A stretch of 64,000 nucleotides of DNA from Gammaproteobacteria bacterium (GTDB taxonomy: Bacteria; Pseudomonadota; Gammaproteobacteria; Pseudomonadales; Halieaceae), in contig JAUHXH010000001.1 of assembly GCA_030427085.1 (NCBI GenBank), positions 372,001 through 436,000 on the forward strand, given 5' to 3'. The notes beneath the pieces were generated by a model. That model was not told where the DNA came from and made no database searches. It saw only the letters and a list, made by a program, of their open reading frames with translations. Position numbers and translations under genes: made by a program. Positions 20,921-29,419 of the stretch are shown here, piece by piece. The first letter of the stretch is position 1, and each line of letters begins with the position of its first letter.

Positions 20921-23023
20921 ATGGAGTTGACCCTGCCTGACAAAGGCATCCAGTTTGGCTGGCGCCGCAAAGTCCCCGTGGTGCGCCAGAGCGAACGCGC
21001 AGAGTGTGGCTTGGCCTGCCTCGCCAGCCTGGCTTCCTTCCACGGGCACGACCTGGACTTACCCGCCTTGCGTCGCCGCTTCGCCGGTACTGGCCAGGGA
21101 CTGAATCTGCGGCAGCTACTGGCGATTGCCTCCACCCTGGGCTTGGAAGGGCGTGCCCTGCGTCTCTCTCCGGACGCCGCTGCCGGGTTGCAGCTTCCCT
21201 GCTTGCTCCACTGGGATCTGAACCACTTTGTGGTTCTGGACGCTATTGGCCGTAGGGGTTGGCGCATTGTGGATCCGGCCCGCGGAAGGCGCTGGGTATC
21301 ACCGCGATCTGTTGGCGAACACTTTACCGGTGTTGCGGTTGAATTCTATCCGGCGCAAGACTTTCGCCCCCAGCGTGAGCGCCACCAATTGAAACTGTCC
21401 GACTTCTGGCAGCGTCTGCAGGGTTTGCCCGTGGCATTGGCGCAACTGTTGTTCCTGGCGCTGTTATTGCAATTGATGGTGCTGGCGGCGCCGTTGTACA
21501 TGCAGATAGTGGTCGATGAGGTCCTGCTGCGCCTGGACCACGGTTTGTTGCTGGTGCTGGCGCTGGGCTTCGCACTGTTGTTGGTGGGGGAAACGCTGGT
21601 TCGGGTGTTGCGGCAGTCATTGCTGCTGCGATTGTCGGCGCGATTAAACCTGCACATGTCGGCCAACCTGTTTCGCCATCTGTTGCGGCTGCCACTGGGC
21701 TTTTTCGAGCAACGAAACCTGGGCGATATCGCCTCTCGCTTTGGGTCTCTGCAGAGCATTCGTGAATTACTGTCCACCACTGCGGTCAGCGCGGTGGTGG
21801 ACGGCCTGCTGGCTCTGGTCACTTTGGTTGCCATGTGTTTGTACGATAGTAAGCTCGCGCTTGTGGTAGTGGTGTGTGTTGCCCTGTACGGCGGGTTGCG
21901 ACTGGCTCTGTTCCCTCTGCAACGCCGAATGGGAGAGGACAGCTTGCTCGCGAGTGCCGAGCAGGAAACCTGCTTTCTGGAGTCTGTCAGGGCCATGTCC
22001 TGCCTGAAGCTCTGTCAGGGAGAGCAACAGCGGCTGGTCCGGTGGAGCCAAAAGCTGGTGGACAGCCTCAACCGGGACATCCGCATCGCTCGCCTGGATA
22101 TCGGTCTCGGCGCGTTCAACGGCCTGTTGTTCGGGCTGGAAAACATCGTCGTGGTATTTTTTGCTGCGAAGGCGGTCATGGCGGGATCCATGACGCTGGG
22201 CATGCTGTTTGCCTTCATGGCGTTTAAGCAGCGTTTTACCGCGGCCATGTCAGGACTGGTGGATGCTGTGATGGAGCTGCGCATGCTCGGCCTGCATCTC
22301 GATCGACTAGCGGACATTGCACTGACTGAACCGGAATCGCCCGTGCCCTTCGACGCTGGCGTGCCTCCTCGATCCGAGGCGCTGCCCCTGAACGCTGAGG
22401 GGCTGGGCTTTGCTTATCAGCCCGATCAGTGGGTGTTTCGCGGTATTGAGTTGCAGGTGGCGGCGGGGGAGTCGCTTGCCATTGTCGGGCCCAGCGGCTG
22501 CGGAAAAACCAGCCTGCTGAAATGCCTGATGGGGTTGCAGTCGCCGTCAGAGGGCCTGGTGCTGGCCGACGGGGTAGCGCTGGCGCAGTACCCTGCATTT
22601 CGCACACAAATTGCTGCAGTGATGCAGAGCGACCAGCTGTTGTCAGGTAGCCTGGCGGACAATATCACGGCCTTTGATCTCCAACCGGATAACGGTTGGA
22701 TGATCGCCTGTGCCGAGTTTGCCCACATCCATCAAGATATCCTCCGCTTACCCATGCAATATGAAACCCCGGTGGGGGAGATGGGGGCCAGTTTGAGTGG
22801 TGGGCAAATCCAGCGAGTGCTGCTGGCCAGGGCGCTTTATCGGCGTCCGAGAGTGTTATTTTTGGACGAGGCCACAAGCCATCTGGATTTGGAAACCGAG
22901 ACCTTGATCGCCGAGGCGATCGCGACCCTGCCCATCACCCGTATTATGGTGGCCCACCGCCCTCAAACGATCGCACTGGCTGGACGGGTACTGGCGCTGG
23001 AACCGCTTGCAGGCCGACTGTGA
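20921..23023 (+). CDS. C39-peptidase ABC exporter (bacteriocin/double-glycine peptide type)
   Basis: A 700-residue fused protease-permease-ATPase. The N-terminal C39 domain has the catalytic set: Gln23 and Cys29 in QSERAECGLACLA, His102 in LNHFVVLDA and Asp117 in the following IVDPARG, so leader cleavage should be active. About six membrane helices follow (about 160-440). The ATPase has Walker A GPSGCGKTSL, signature LSGGQIQRVLLARAL, Walker B VLFLDEATSHLD and the H-loop MVAHRP. Relatives cleave a double-glycine leader and export the peptide. I looked for such a precursor within about 1 kb on both sides and saw none. The ATG at 20921 is preferred; an upstream GTG at 20915 overlaps the previous stop. 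Confidence 0.88.
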   Translation: MELTLPDKGIQFGWRRKVPVVRQSERAECGLACLASLASFHGHDLDLPALRRRFAGTGQGLNLRQLLAIASTLGLEGRALRLSPDAAAGLQLPCLLHWDLNHFVVLDAIGRRGWRIVDPARGRRWVSPRSVGEHFTGVAVEFYPAQDFRPQRERHQLKLSDFWQRLQGLPVALAQLLFLALLLQLMVLAAPLYMQIVVDEVLLRLDHGLLLVLALGFALLLVGETLVRVLRQSLLLRLSARLNLHMSANLFRHLLRLPLGFFEQRNLGDIASRFGSLQSIRELLSTTAVSAVVDGLLALVTLVAMCLYDSKLALVVVVCVALYGGLRLALFPLQRRMGEDSLLASAEQETCFLESVRAMSCLKLCQGEQQRLVRWSQKLVDSLNRDIRIARLDIGLGAFNGLLFGLENIVVVFFAAKAVMAGSMTLGMLFAFMAFKQRFTAAMSGLVDAVMELRMLGLHLDRLADIALTEPESPVPFDAGVPPRSEALPLNAEGLGFAYQPDQWVFRGIELQVAAGESLAIVGPSGCGKTSLLKCLMGLQSPSEGLVLADGVALAQYPAFRTQIAAVMQSDQLLSGSLADNITAFDLQPDNGWMIACAEFAHIHQDILRLPMQYETPVGEMGASLSGGQIQRVLLARALYRRPRVLFLDEATSHLDLETETLIAEAIATLPITRIMVAHRPQTIALAGRVLALEPLAGRL

Positions 23024-23126
23024 TGTAAAGCGCATTTGGGTGCTTTAGTGTGTTGCGTCGCGGCCCGCCGCAAGATATGGTGCCCAGATAAGACTAGCCA
23101 TGCGTGATAGAGCACGGGATAAACCT

Positions 23127-23489
23127 ATGTACGACGGCGCCAATCAGCGGCGATACGAGCGCCTCAATGCCGACCTGGCGGTGTACATTGAAGTGGCCGC
23201 CACAGCCGGGGAAGAGGGTACCATTTTGCGTACCGAAACCATCGACGTTTCCAGTCGTGGCTTTCGTGTGTGGTGCCCGAAAGACCTCCCGGTCGACAGC
23301 ATCTTGCAACTGGCCGCCGAAATGCCCGGCAGCGATGAAGTGCTGGTGCTGGCGGGCCAGATCCGCTGGACCCGTCCTGCCGACTACAATGACGGCCACT
23401 GGATTGGCTTCGAACTGTTCAACGCCACCGACTCCGACATCGAAAAGTGGGAAACCCTGGTCGGTGAACTGCAGCGCCAGGCCGGCTAG
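23127..23489 (+). CDS. PilZ domain protein
   Basis: A 120-residue single-domain cyclic-di-GMP-binding protein. Both halves of the ligand motif are present: N-Q-R-R-Y-E-R-L at the start (RxxxR) and DVSSRGFRVW (D-x-S-x-x-G) about 35 residues later. The ATG at 23127 puts the RxxxR motif close to the N-terminus as usual; an ATG at 23100 would add nine residues. The target is unknown. The neighbouring exporter genes could be controlled through it, but that is only proximity. Confidence 0.8.
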   Translation: MYDGANQRRYERLNADLAVYIEVAATAGEEGTILRTETIDVSSRGFRVWCPKDLPVDSILQLAAEMPGSDEVLVLAGQIRWTRPADYNDGHWIGFELFNATDSDIEKWETLVGELQRQAG

Positions 23490-23599
23490 ACCTTTACAAA
23501 TCTAAACATTCTCGCAGTTGGCGCCAGTCCGGCGTCGCGCTATACCTTTAATAGTGCTTTTTTTATCCCGTATCCCTCGTGCGCCACGGAGGAGTCACC

Positions 23600-23959
23600 A
23601 TGCAAACTATTCTTGTCACGCTGCTGGCCGTTATCTGGTTGAGCGCCTGCACTACCACTGACGAAATCATTGTCGATCGCAAATACTCCAATATGGCCAA
23701 CTACGATGAGGACCTGGAGGAGTGCGAAGGCTATGCCGAGCAGGTAGCAACAGGACGCAAGGCCGCCAAGGGTGCGGCTTCCGGGGCCGCCGTTGGTGGT
23801 TTGATTGGCGCTATTGGCGGCGATAGCGAAAGTACCGCGCGCGGCGCCGGTGTTGGCGCCGTCAGTGGTGGCGCAAAGGGGCTGAACGACGGTGAGCAGC
23901 AGGAACTTCGCGTGGTCAAAAGATGCCTGCGCAACCGCGGCTATGTCCTTTTGAACTGA
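23600..23959 (+). CDS. Glycine-zipper lipoprotein
   Basis: A 119-residue predicted outer-membrane lipoprotein: signal peptide with lipobox L-S-A-C (Cys around residue 17), then a short polar region and a glycine-zipper segment (GAASGAAVGGLIGAIGG, followed by RGAGVGAVSGGAKG) of the kind found in SlyB/Pal-associated proteins. Ends with a conserved-looking C-terminal VVKRCLRNRGY. The start at 23600 is set by GGAGGAG seven bases upstream. Its stop and that of the convergent M6 peptidase lie symmetrically in one palindrome. Confidence 0.75.
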   Translation: MQTILVTLLAVIWLSACTTTDEIIVDRKYSNMANYDEDLEECEGYAEQVATGRKAAKGAASGAAVGGLIGAIGGDSESTARGAGVGAVSGGAKGLNDGEQQELRVVKRCLRNRGYVLLN

Positions 23960-23967
23960 TTCAGTTC
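23953..23967. repeat. Palindrome spanning two convergent stop codons
   Basis: GAACTGA (23953-23959), one T, then TCAGTTC (23961-23967). The two TGA stops of the convergent genes are the inner ends of the palindrome. With a one-base spacer the effective hairpin would be small, so a termination role is doubtful. Confidence 0.5.
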
Positions 23968-26747
23968 GTGCCCTGCCAACGGTAGTCAATCAGTACCCGT
24001 GTACCTTCACCGGCCTCGTCGTCAGGCGCGCGCAGTGAAAACTCGAAGCCACTGTCCGGAATGTCGGCACTGCCGAAGGGTAACTTGGGACTCAGGTAAC
24101 GATTGGGTGCATTGTCGCTGAAGCGACTGACCGCCTTGAACGGCGTGCTGCTCTGGCGCAGCATCACACCGTCCACCCCGCGCCAGGTTTCCACACCATT
24201 GGCAAAGTCGGTCACGGCAAAGGGCGCGTCCGCCGAGTGCAGGTTCCGCAGTACGCGATCGTACAGACGATACTGTGTTTTGCCCTCTCTCAGGCGCAGG
24301 TCAAACAGGGTGGAGCCACTCTTGCGAGCGCGCCGGTCAGCACCGGGTAGCAGTTCGTTGATGATGGTGTAGCCGTACATCAGTGGGCGATTATCCCAAC
24401 TCAGACCCTCCATCGGTGGTAAGCCATTTTGCAGAGCGTCCAGGCAGCGTTTGCGGTCGGCCTCGGTGGTGTCGGTGGAGTAGTAGCCAGGGCGTCGCTG
24501 GAAACACATGGTGTCGACAAAGCCCTTGTGCAGCAGGGGCTGGGCGCTCTCGTCCAGTTCCCAGTTGCTCCAACCGTCCTCCTGTTTGAAGTACTTGTCT
24601 GGCAGAACGGGGATATTGAACTCCTGTGGATTGGCATCCACCACCAGCAGGAAGCCGCGGCCGGGGCCCGATTGAGCCGGTTCGTTCTGCGACCACAGAT
24701 ACTCGCCGTTGTAGTACCACATCAACACGCCCGGACGATAATTGACGTTCAGCGCCGCCATGCCCTGGTCATCCGGATAGAAGGAGAAACTCGGTATTGC
24801 CAGGGAGGTATCGTAGTTCTTCACCGTAGCGAATTCGGTGTACGGATCGCGGTATTCAAGCAGGTAGAAGTGAGGCACGGGCAGGGCATGGCTGCCACCG
24901 CTTAGCGTAAAGCCCTCGCTCTGCCAGCCGTTCAGGTCATCACCTTCAAAGTTTTCCCTAAAGCCGATGGCGTCGATACGAATGTTATCCAGCAGGGCGC
25001 CGTCTTCTACTGCCGCCATGTCGGTGAAATAGGTGAAGCGGATGTCTACCGGGCCTCCGGCGTAGGTACTGAGATCAAAGCTGGCCTGCACCCACTGGGA
25101 CTGCTCGCAGGGGTCACTGGCCTCGGTGCCGACCCTGTCCTCAGCCAGGGTGCGATCCTGGTTGGGGTCGCAACCGGTTGCGGTTTCAACTTTGCCGTCA
25201 CCATCGAGGTCGCCACTGCGACCTGTAAAGCCGGGCAGCGAACCTTTGCCCTCGTGGCCCTTGCCCGAGGGCATCACGCTGCGATTATCCGCTACAGCAT
25301 CTTTGTCCGTGGGCATCAGACGCCGATAGACGCCATCGGCTCCCGCAGCTTCCACATAGAGGTAGTCCCACTCGGCCTCGATGACAAACCAGGCATCAAG
25401 GCTCATCACCACCGGTTCGCCGGCTGTCAGGTTCGACAGGTCAAAGCGACGCTGCAGGGTGCGATTCATACTGTTGCCCTGACCGGAATAGGCGGCCTGC
25501 TTGCCCTGGCCTGCCTGCAGCGGCCCGAGCTCGATGGTGCGAATTTTCGGTGGCAGGATCACCATGGCAGCGTCGCACTGTCCATCCGGGGTGCGGTAGC
25601 CTGCCTCGCCCGACCAGTCATTCATCGTTTTCAAGGCCAGTTGGCCTGATTTGGCACCTCCGAGGGTGGCGGGCTCCACGACGCAGGGTTGCATCCACCC
25701 CAACACCATGCGCGACCACGCCGACAATTCCTGCGGCCAGGGTGAGGTGGTCCCCGACATGGCTTCCCATGAGGCGGTGGAGTTGTTGGTCTGGCTGGCA
25801 TAAATGTCGGGCAGGCCGAGGGAGTGACCGAACTCGTGGATGAAGGTGGCCGCTTCGGTGTATTCGGACTGCATGTTGTAGTCCAGTACCCACAGGCCGT
25901 TGCCTATGTCCACACCGCCCCGGGCATTGGTGTGGCCGTTTAGCGCAGGCCCCTTGCCGAGGTTGTAAGAGAGTGAAAAGCGGTGCGGCCAGATACGGTC
26001 AGCACAGGCCTGTTCATCGGCAGTCAGGCTGTCAAAGGCGTCAGCAGGGGCATTGGTGTTGAGTTTTTCGCCCAGCTTGTACAAGCCCTGGCAGGAGGCC
26101 TGCCCCTTGCCGGCCACGATGAGAATGAAGTGGTCGATGTAGCCGTCGGGCTCGTCGCGATTACCGTCACCGTCGTGATCCTCCGGGTCCCACTGGTCAT
26201 AGTCCTGCCAGGGAAAATCCGGTTGGCTTTTATACGCAGCGCGTAGGGCGTCAACTACCAGGTCGGTGCTGCGCTCGTCGTTGCGCCAACTGCCATCGCT
26301 GCTCTGTACCGGGCGGCCGTAGTAGTGCAGGGGCTGGTCCAGTTCCACTACCGGGAAGATATCGCCGGTGACGTTGTAACGGCCGCGGGACTGGTGCCAG
26401 AAGTAGTGGGACAGGGTGCCGGGTTCGGGAGATTTGGCGCCGCCCGCGAACAGGAGCTCCTGAAAGTAGGCTCGATTGAGGGAGTCCTGCTCCTCGTCAC
26501 CGGCAAAGCGATCATAGCCTTTGTCCGTGAATCGAACCGGCAGAATCAGCAATTTGTGGGGACGTTCAGGCCCCGCCAGCGCGGGCTGGATGGAGTCACT
26601 CTGGATTTGGGGGTGCCCCAGTTTGTCGAAGGCGAACTGGCCCAAGTGTTTCACTAGGTCGCGGCTGGCGTCATCGTCGGCGGCGTAGCCTAAGGGTGCC
26701 AGGCCCAGCAGGGCGCCCGCTAATGACAGAAGAAATCGCTTGTTCAT
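23961..26747 (-). CDS. Secreted M6-type (immune inhibitor A-like) metalloprotease
   Basis: A 928-residue secreted zinc protease. Sec signal peptide in residues 1-22 (cleavage after G-Y-A). The catalytic motif HEFGHSLGLPD at 304-314 fits the HExxHxxGxxD zinc site of the M6 family, and SWEAMSG after it resembles the Met-turn. Calcium-type loops DPEDHDGDGNRDEPDG (about 187-202) and a later GDLDGDGKVE suggest Ca2+ stabilisation. The C-terminal half is beta-rich and probably non-catalytic (MAM- or jelly-roll-like). Probable role is extracellular protein degradation. Monocistronic, with its own 115-base upstream gap. Confidence 0.85.
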   Translation of the reverse strand: MNKRFLLSLAGALLGLAPLGYAADDDASRDLVKHLGQFAFDKLGHPQIQSDSIQPALAGPERPHKLLILPVRFTDKGYDRFAGDEEQDSLNRAYFQELLFAGGAKSPEPGTLSHYFWHQSRGRYNVTGDIFPVVELDQPLHYYGRPVQSSDGSWRNDERSTDLVVDALRAAYKSQPDFPWQDYDQWDPEDHDGDGNRDEPDGYIDHFILIVAGKGQASCQGLYKLGEKLNTNAPADAFDSLTADEQACADRIWPHRFSLSYNLGKGPALNGHTNARGGVDIGNGLWVLDYNMQSEYTEAATFIHEFGHSLGLPDIYASQTNNSTASWEAMSGTTSPWPQELSAWSRMVLGWMQPCVVEPATLGGAKSGQLALKTMNDWSGEAGYRTPDGQCDAAMVILPPKIRTIELGPLQAGQGKQAAYSGQGNSMNRTLQRRFDLSNLTAGEPVVMSLDAWFVIEAEWDYLYVEAAGADGVYRRLMPTDKDAVADNRSVMPSGKGHEGKGSLPGFTGRSGDLDGDGKVETATGCDPNQDRTLAEDRVGTEASDPCEQSQWVQASFDLSTYAGGPVDIRFTYFTDMAAVEDGALLDNIRIDAIGFRENFEGDDLNGWQSEGFTLSGGSHALPVPHFYLLEYRDPYTEFATVKNYDTSLAIPSFSFYPDDQGMAALNVNYRPGVLMWYYNGEYLWSQNEPAQSGPGRGFLLVVDANPQEFNIPVLPDKYFKQEDGWSNWELDESAQPLLHKGFVDTMCFQRRPGYYSTDTTEADRKRCLDALQNGLPPMEGLSWDNRPLMYGYTIINELLPGADRRARKSGSTLFDLRLREGKTQYRLYDRVLRNLHSADAPFAVTDFANGVETWRGVDGVMLRQSSTPFKAVSRFSDNAPNRYLSPKLPFGSADIPDSGFEFSLRAPDDEAGEGTRVLIDYRWQGTN

Positions 26748-26862
26748 TGCTGACCTCGTTATTGTCTTTTTTTGGGCCAGGCGGCCCCCTGTTGGCCGAG
26801 TTTACTCGCTTCACGCAGTAGCAACAGCCCGAAGGCGTGCACTGCGGTGAAGCGAGTGGCTT

Positions 26863-27510
26863 TTACGATGAACCGTGGCCCGCCGCTTCGGTTGACGCGC
26901 GCTGCTCCGGAATGAGCAGCGTCGCGCTGGCGATGGAAAAGACGCAGTACGCGAGGAAGTAGTAAAAACCGGCTTCCAACTGGGCATTCATGGTCAGCAG
27001 GTCACCGGTTTTACCGGCGGCACTGCCGGCCATGTAGGCCACCAGCAGCGCCATCACAAACACATCCGCCATGCTCCACTTGCTCAGGCGCGCATTCAGC
27101 CATAGCAGATGCCGGCTGAAGGCCTGGGCGGGCGGCAGCAGGCTGATCGCCTGCAACAATAATTTGAATACGGGTATCACCACACTGAACAGCACGATCA
27201 GTATCGCTACCAGCAGATTGCCCGTTTCCGCCAGTTGCCGGGCGGTATCCCAGATGGACCGGGTACTGCGGTAAGCCTCCAACTGCCCCTCGACCCGATC
27301 CAGTCCCATCATGGTGGACAGGGAGGTCAGCATTTGCCGGGCCTGACTGTCGCCACTGTCGCCCACCAGCAGGTCAATGCTCAGCGCGCTGATGTCAGAC
27401 TTTTCGATAGTGCCGCTCAGGGTCAGCACCGGCTGGGTGACGCCGGGGTAGAGCAGGGCGATGGCTATCGCCATCAGGGCAAGGGCAAGCAGTTTACGCG
27501 ACGCAGACAT
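26863..27510 (-). CDS. PqiA-like integral membrane protein
   Basis: A 215-residue inner-membrane protein with about four hydrophobic segments, resembling one half of the two-domain PqiA/YebS proteins (paraquat-inducible protein A). The first segment is followed by a periplasmic loop with TLSGTIEKSDISALSIDLL. The zinc-ribbon cysteines found in PqiA proper are absent. PqiA-type proteins work with MCE proteins in lipid transport across the envelope, but no MCE gene is adjacent. Start at 27510 chosen for AGGAG seven bases upstream; 43 upstream in-frame codons are unlikely to be translated. Confidence 0.7.
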   Translation of the reverse strand: MSASRKLLALALMAIAIALLYPGVTQPVLTLSGTIEKSDISALSIDLLVGDSGDSQARQMLTSLSTMMGLDRVEGQLEAYRSTRSIWDTARQLAETGNLLVAILIVLFSVVIPVFKLLLQAISLLPPAQAFSRHLLWLNARLSKWSMADVFVMALLVAYMAGSAAGKTGDLLTMNAQLEAGFYYFLAYCVFSIASATLLIPEQRASTEAAGHGSS

Positions 27511-27675
27511 GTAGGAACTCCTGTGTGGGCGGCTATGATACACCGATGTCAGGGCTGGCCGCAGCGGCACCCGGGTGCTGGCATTGGTTTCGCCGGTGCC
27601 GGATAATAGCGCCGCGCCTCGCGGTAGCGACGGTGCCATAACAAGTGTATGGCGGGCTACGCCAGGGGATGATTT

Positions 27676-29406
27676 TTGATCGATCAGTTGTTGGTTTCAC
27701 TGCTGTTTCTGGGCCTGATTTACTGCCTGGTGTTCACGGACTGGCCTGCTGTCTGGGTGTTTACCTGCACGATGCTGGGCGCCTATTTCACCGGCCTGGT
27801 GAGCACGGCCGATTTGCTGTCCAAAGGCTCCAACTCGGGATTGATTACCCTGGTGCTCCTGTTGCTGGTCTCGGTGGGCCTGGAGAAGCTCTCGTGGCTG
27901 AGCAACCTCTCCGGAAAACTGGTCAGTAAAAGCTATATCGGCAGTCTGCTTCGCGTAGGCGGCGTGACCGCGCTGTTTTCCGCCTTCGTCAACAATACCG
28001 CCGTGGTGGCAACGCTCGCCCACAGTATTCGCAGTAACCGTTTTCATCCGGCGTCGCGCCTGCTCATCCCCCTGTCCTATGCCGCTATCCTGGGCGGAAC
28101 GACTACCCTCATCGGTACCTCAACCAACCTCATCGTCAGCAGCTTCCTTGAGGATGCCACGGGTCAGGGGCTTGCATTTTTTGATTTCTTTATCGTCGGT
28201 ATCGCTGCCACCGTGGTGGGCCTGATGGTGCTGTGCCTCAGCGCGCGACTACTCCCCGCCGACGGCGGCGACGTTATCGACGTGAACGAGTACCTGATCG
28301 AAGCGGAGGTCGGGCCCGATTCACGCCTGATCGGCAAGAGTATTCTGGCCAATCGCCTGCGCGACCTGGACGATCTGTTCCTGGTGGAGATCGTTCGGGG
28401 TGATCACCTGATTTCACCGGTGGCGCCCAGTGAATACATCGAGGTGGGTGACAAGTTGATCTTCTCTGGCGACATCAAGCAGGTGAACGCACTGGAGAAC
28501 ATTTCCGGCTTGCGCTTGTTTGCGCTGGAAGAGGGGCTGCTGCGCGACAACATGGTGGAAGTGATTGTTATGCCCAATGCGGCCATTGAGGGCAAGACCG
28601 TGAAGGACACCGGCTTTCGCTCGATGTTTGATGCCGCTGTGGTGGGCATGCGCCGGGGCGGTAAGCGTTTGTCCGGCAAGCTCGGGAATATCTCGATTCA
28701 GGCCGGCGACTCGATGATGCTGGCGGTGGGGCCCGACTTCAATGCGCGTAAAAACCTGGACAAAAACTTCGTCGTTGTCGATGACGCAGTGGCAGGCGCG
28801 CGAGTTTCACCGCTGCAGAACTACCTGATCAGCTTCACCTTATTGGCGGTGGTGGCGGCGGCAAGCATGAACATCGTGCCGCTGATCAAGGGCCTGGCGA
28901 TGCTGCTGGTGCTGATGCTGGTGATGGGGGTGGTTAAAGGGTCCGAGCTGCGACGCCGATTCCCCTTCGAGCTGTGGCTGATAATCGCGTCGGCGCTAAC
29001 GTTGGCGCAGGCCCTCACCAATTCCGGCTTGGTGTCCCTGCTGGCCACGGGCCTGCATACCCACCTGGCGGTGCTCGGCCCTTACGTAGCGTTGGGCGGC
29101 GTTTTTCTCGGCACGTTAGTGCTTACTGAAACCATGACCAACAACGCGGCTGCGGCGCTGGCCTTTCCGATTGCCTACGGCCTTGCCGAGAGTTACGGCC
29201 TCAATCACATGCCTTTCATTATGGCGGTGGCCTACGGTGCCAGTGCCAGTTTCCTCACGCCCTATGGCTACACCACTAACCTGATGGTGCAAAACCTTGG
29301 GGGCTACACTCTCAAGGATTACTTCCGCACCGGATTGCCCCTGTCCCTTGCGTACAGCGCCACGGTGTTGGTGCTCATTCCGATGGTATTTCCCTTTCAA
29401 TCTTAA
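27676..29406 (+). CDS. SLC13-family permease with two TrkA-C domains
   Basis: A 576-residue ion-coupled anion carrier of the inner membrane. Two halves of membrane helices surround a cytoplasmic insert (about 200-370) containing two TrkA-C (RCK_C) domains, seen as EAEVGPDSRLIGKSI and EVIVMPNAAIEGKTVKD. The hairpin motifs NNTAVVATLAHSI and TMTNNAAAALAFPIAY carry the Asn-Asn/Thr residues that bind Na+ and substrate in DASS transporters. Substrate (sulfate, dicarboxylate or other anion) cannot be told. A TTG start at 27676 is preceded by AGGGG. Confidence 0.85.
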   Translation: MIDQLLVSLLFLGLIYCLVFTDWPAVWVFTCTMLGAYFTGLVSTADLLSKGSNSGLITLVLLLLVSVGLEKLSWLSNLSGKLVSKSYIGSLLRVGGVTALFSAFVNNTAVVATLAHSIRSNRFHPASRLLIPLSYAAILGGTTTLIGTSTNLIVSSFLEDATGQGLAFFDFFIVGIAATVVGLMVLCLSARLLPADGGDVIDVNEYLIEAEVGPDSRLIGKSILANRLRDLDDLFLVEIVRGDHLISPVAPSEYIEVGDKLIFSGDIKQVNALENISGLRLFALEEGLLRDNMVEVIVMPNAAIEGKTVKDTGFRSMFDAAVVGMRRGGKRLSGKLGNISIQAGDSMMLAVGPDFNARKNLDKNFVVVDDAVAGARVSPLQNYLISFTLLAVVAAASMNIVPLIKGLAMLLVLMLVMGVVKGSELRRRFPFELWLIIASALTLAQALTNSGLVSLLATGLHTHLAVLGPYVALGGVFLGTLVLTETMTNNAAAALAFPIAYGLAESYGLNHMPFIMAVAYGASASFLTPYGYTTNLMVQNLGGYTLKDYFRTGLPLSLAYSATVLVLIPMVFPFQS

Positions 29407-29419
29407 CGATCAATTCACC

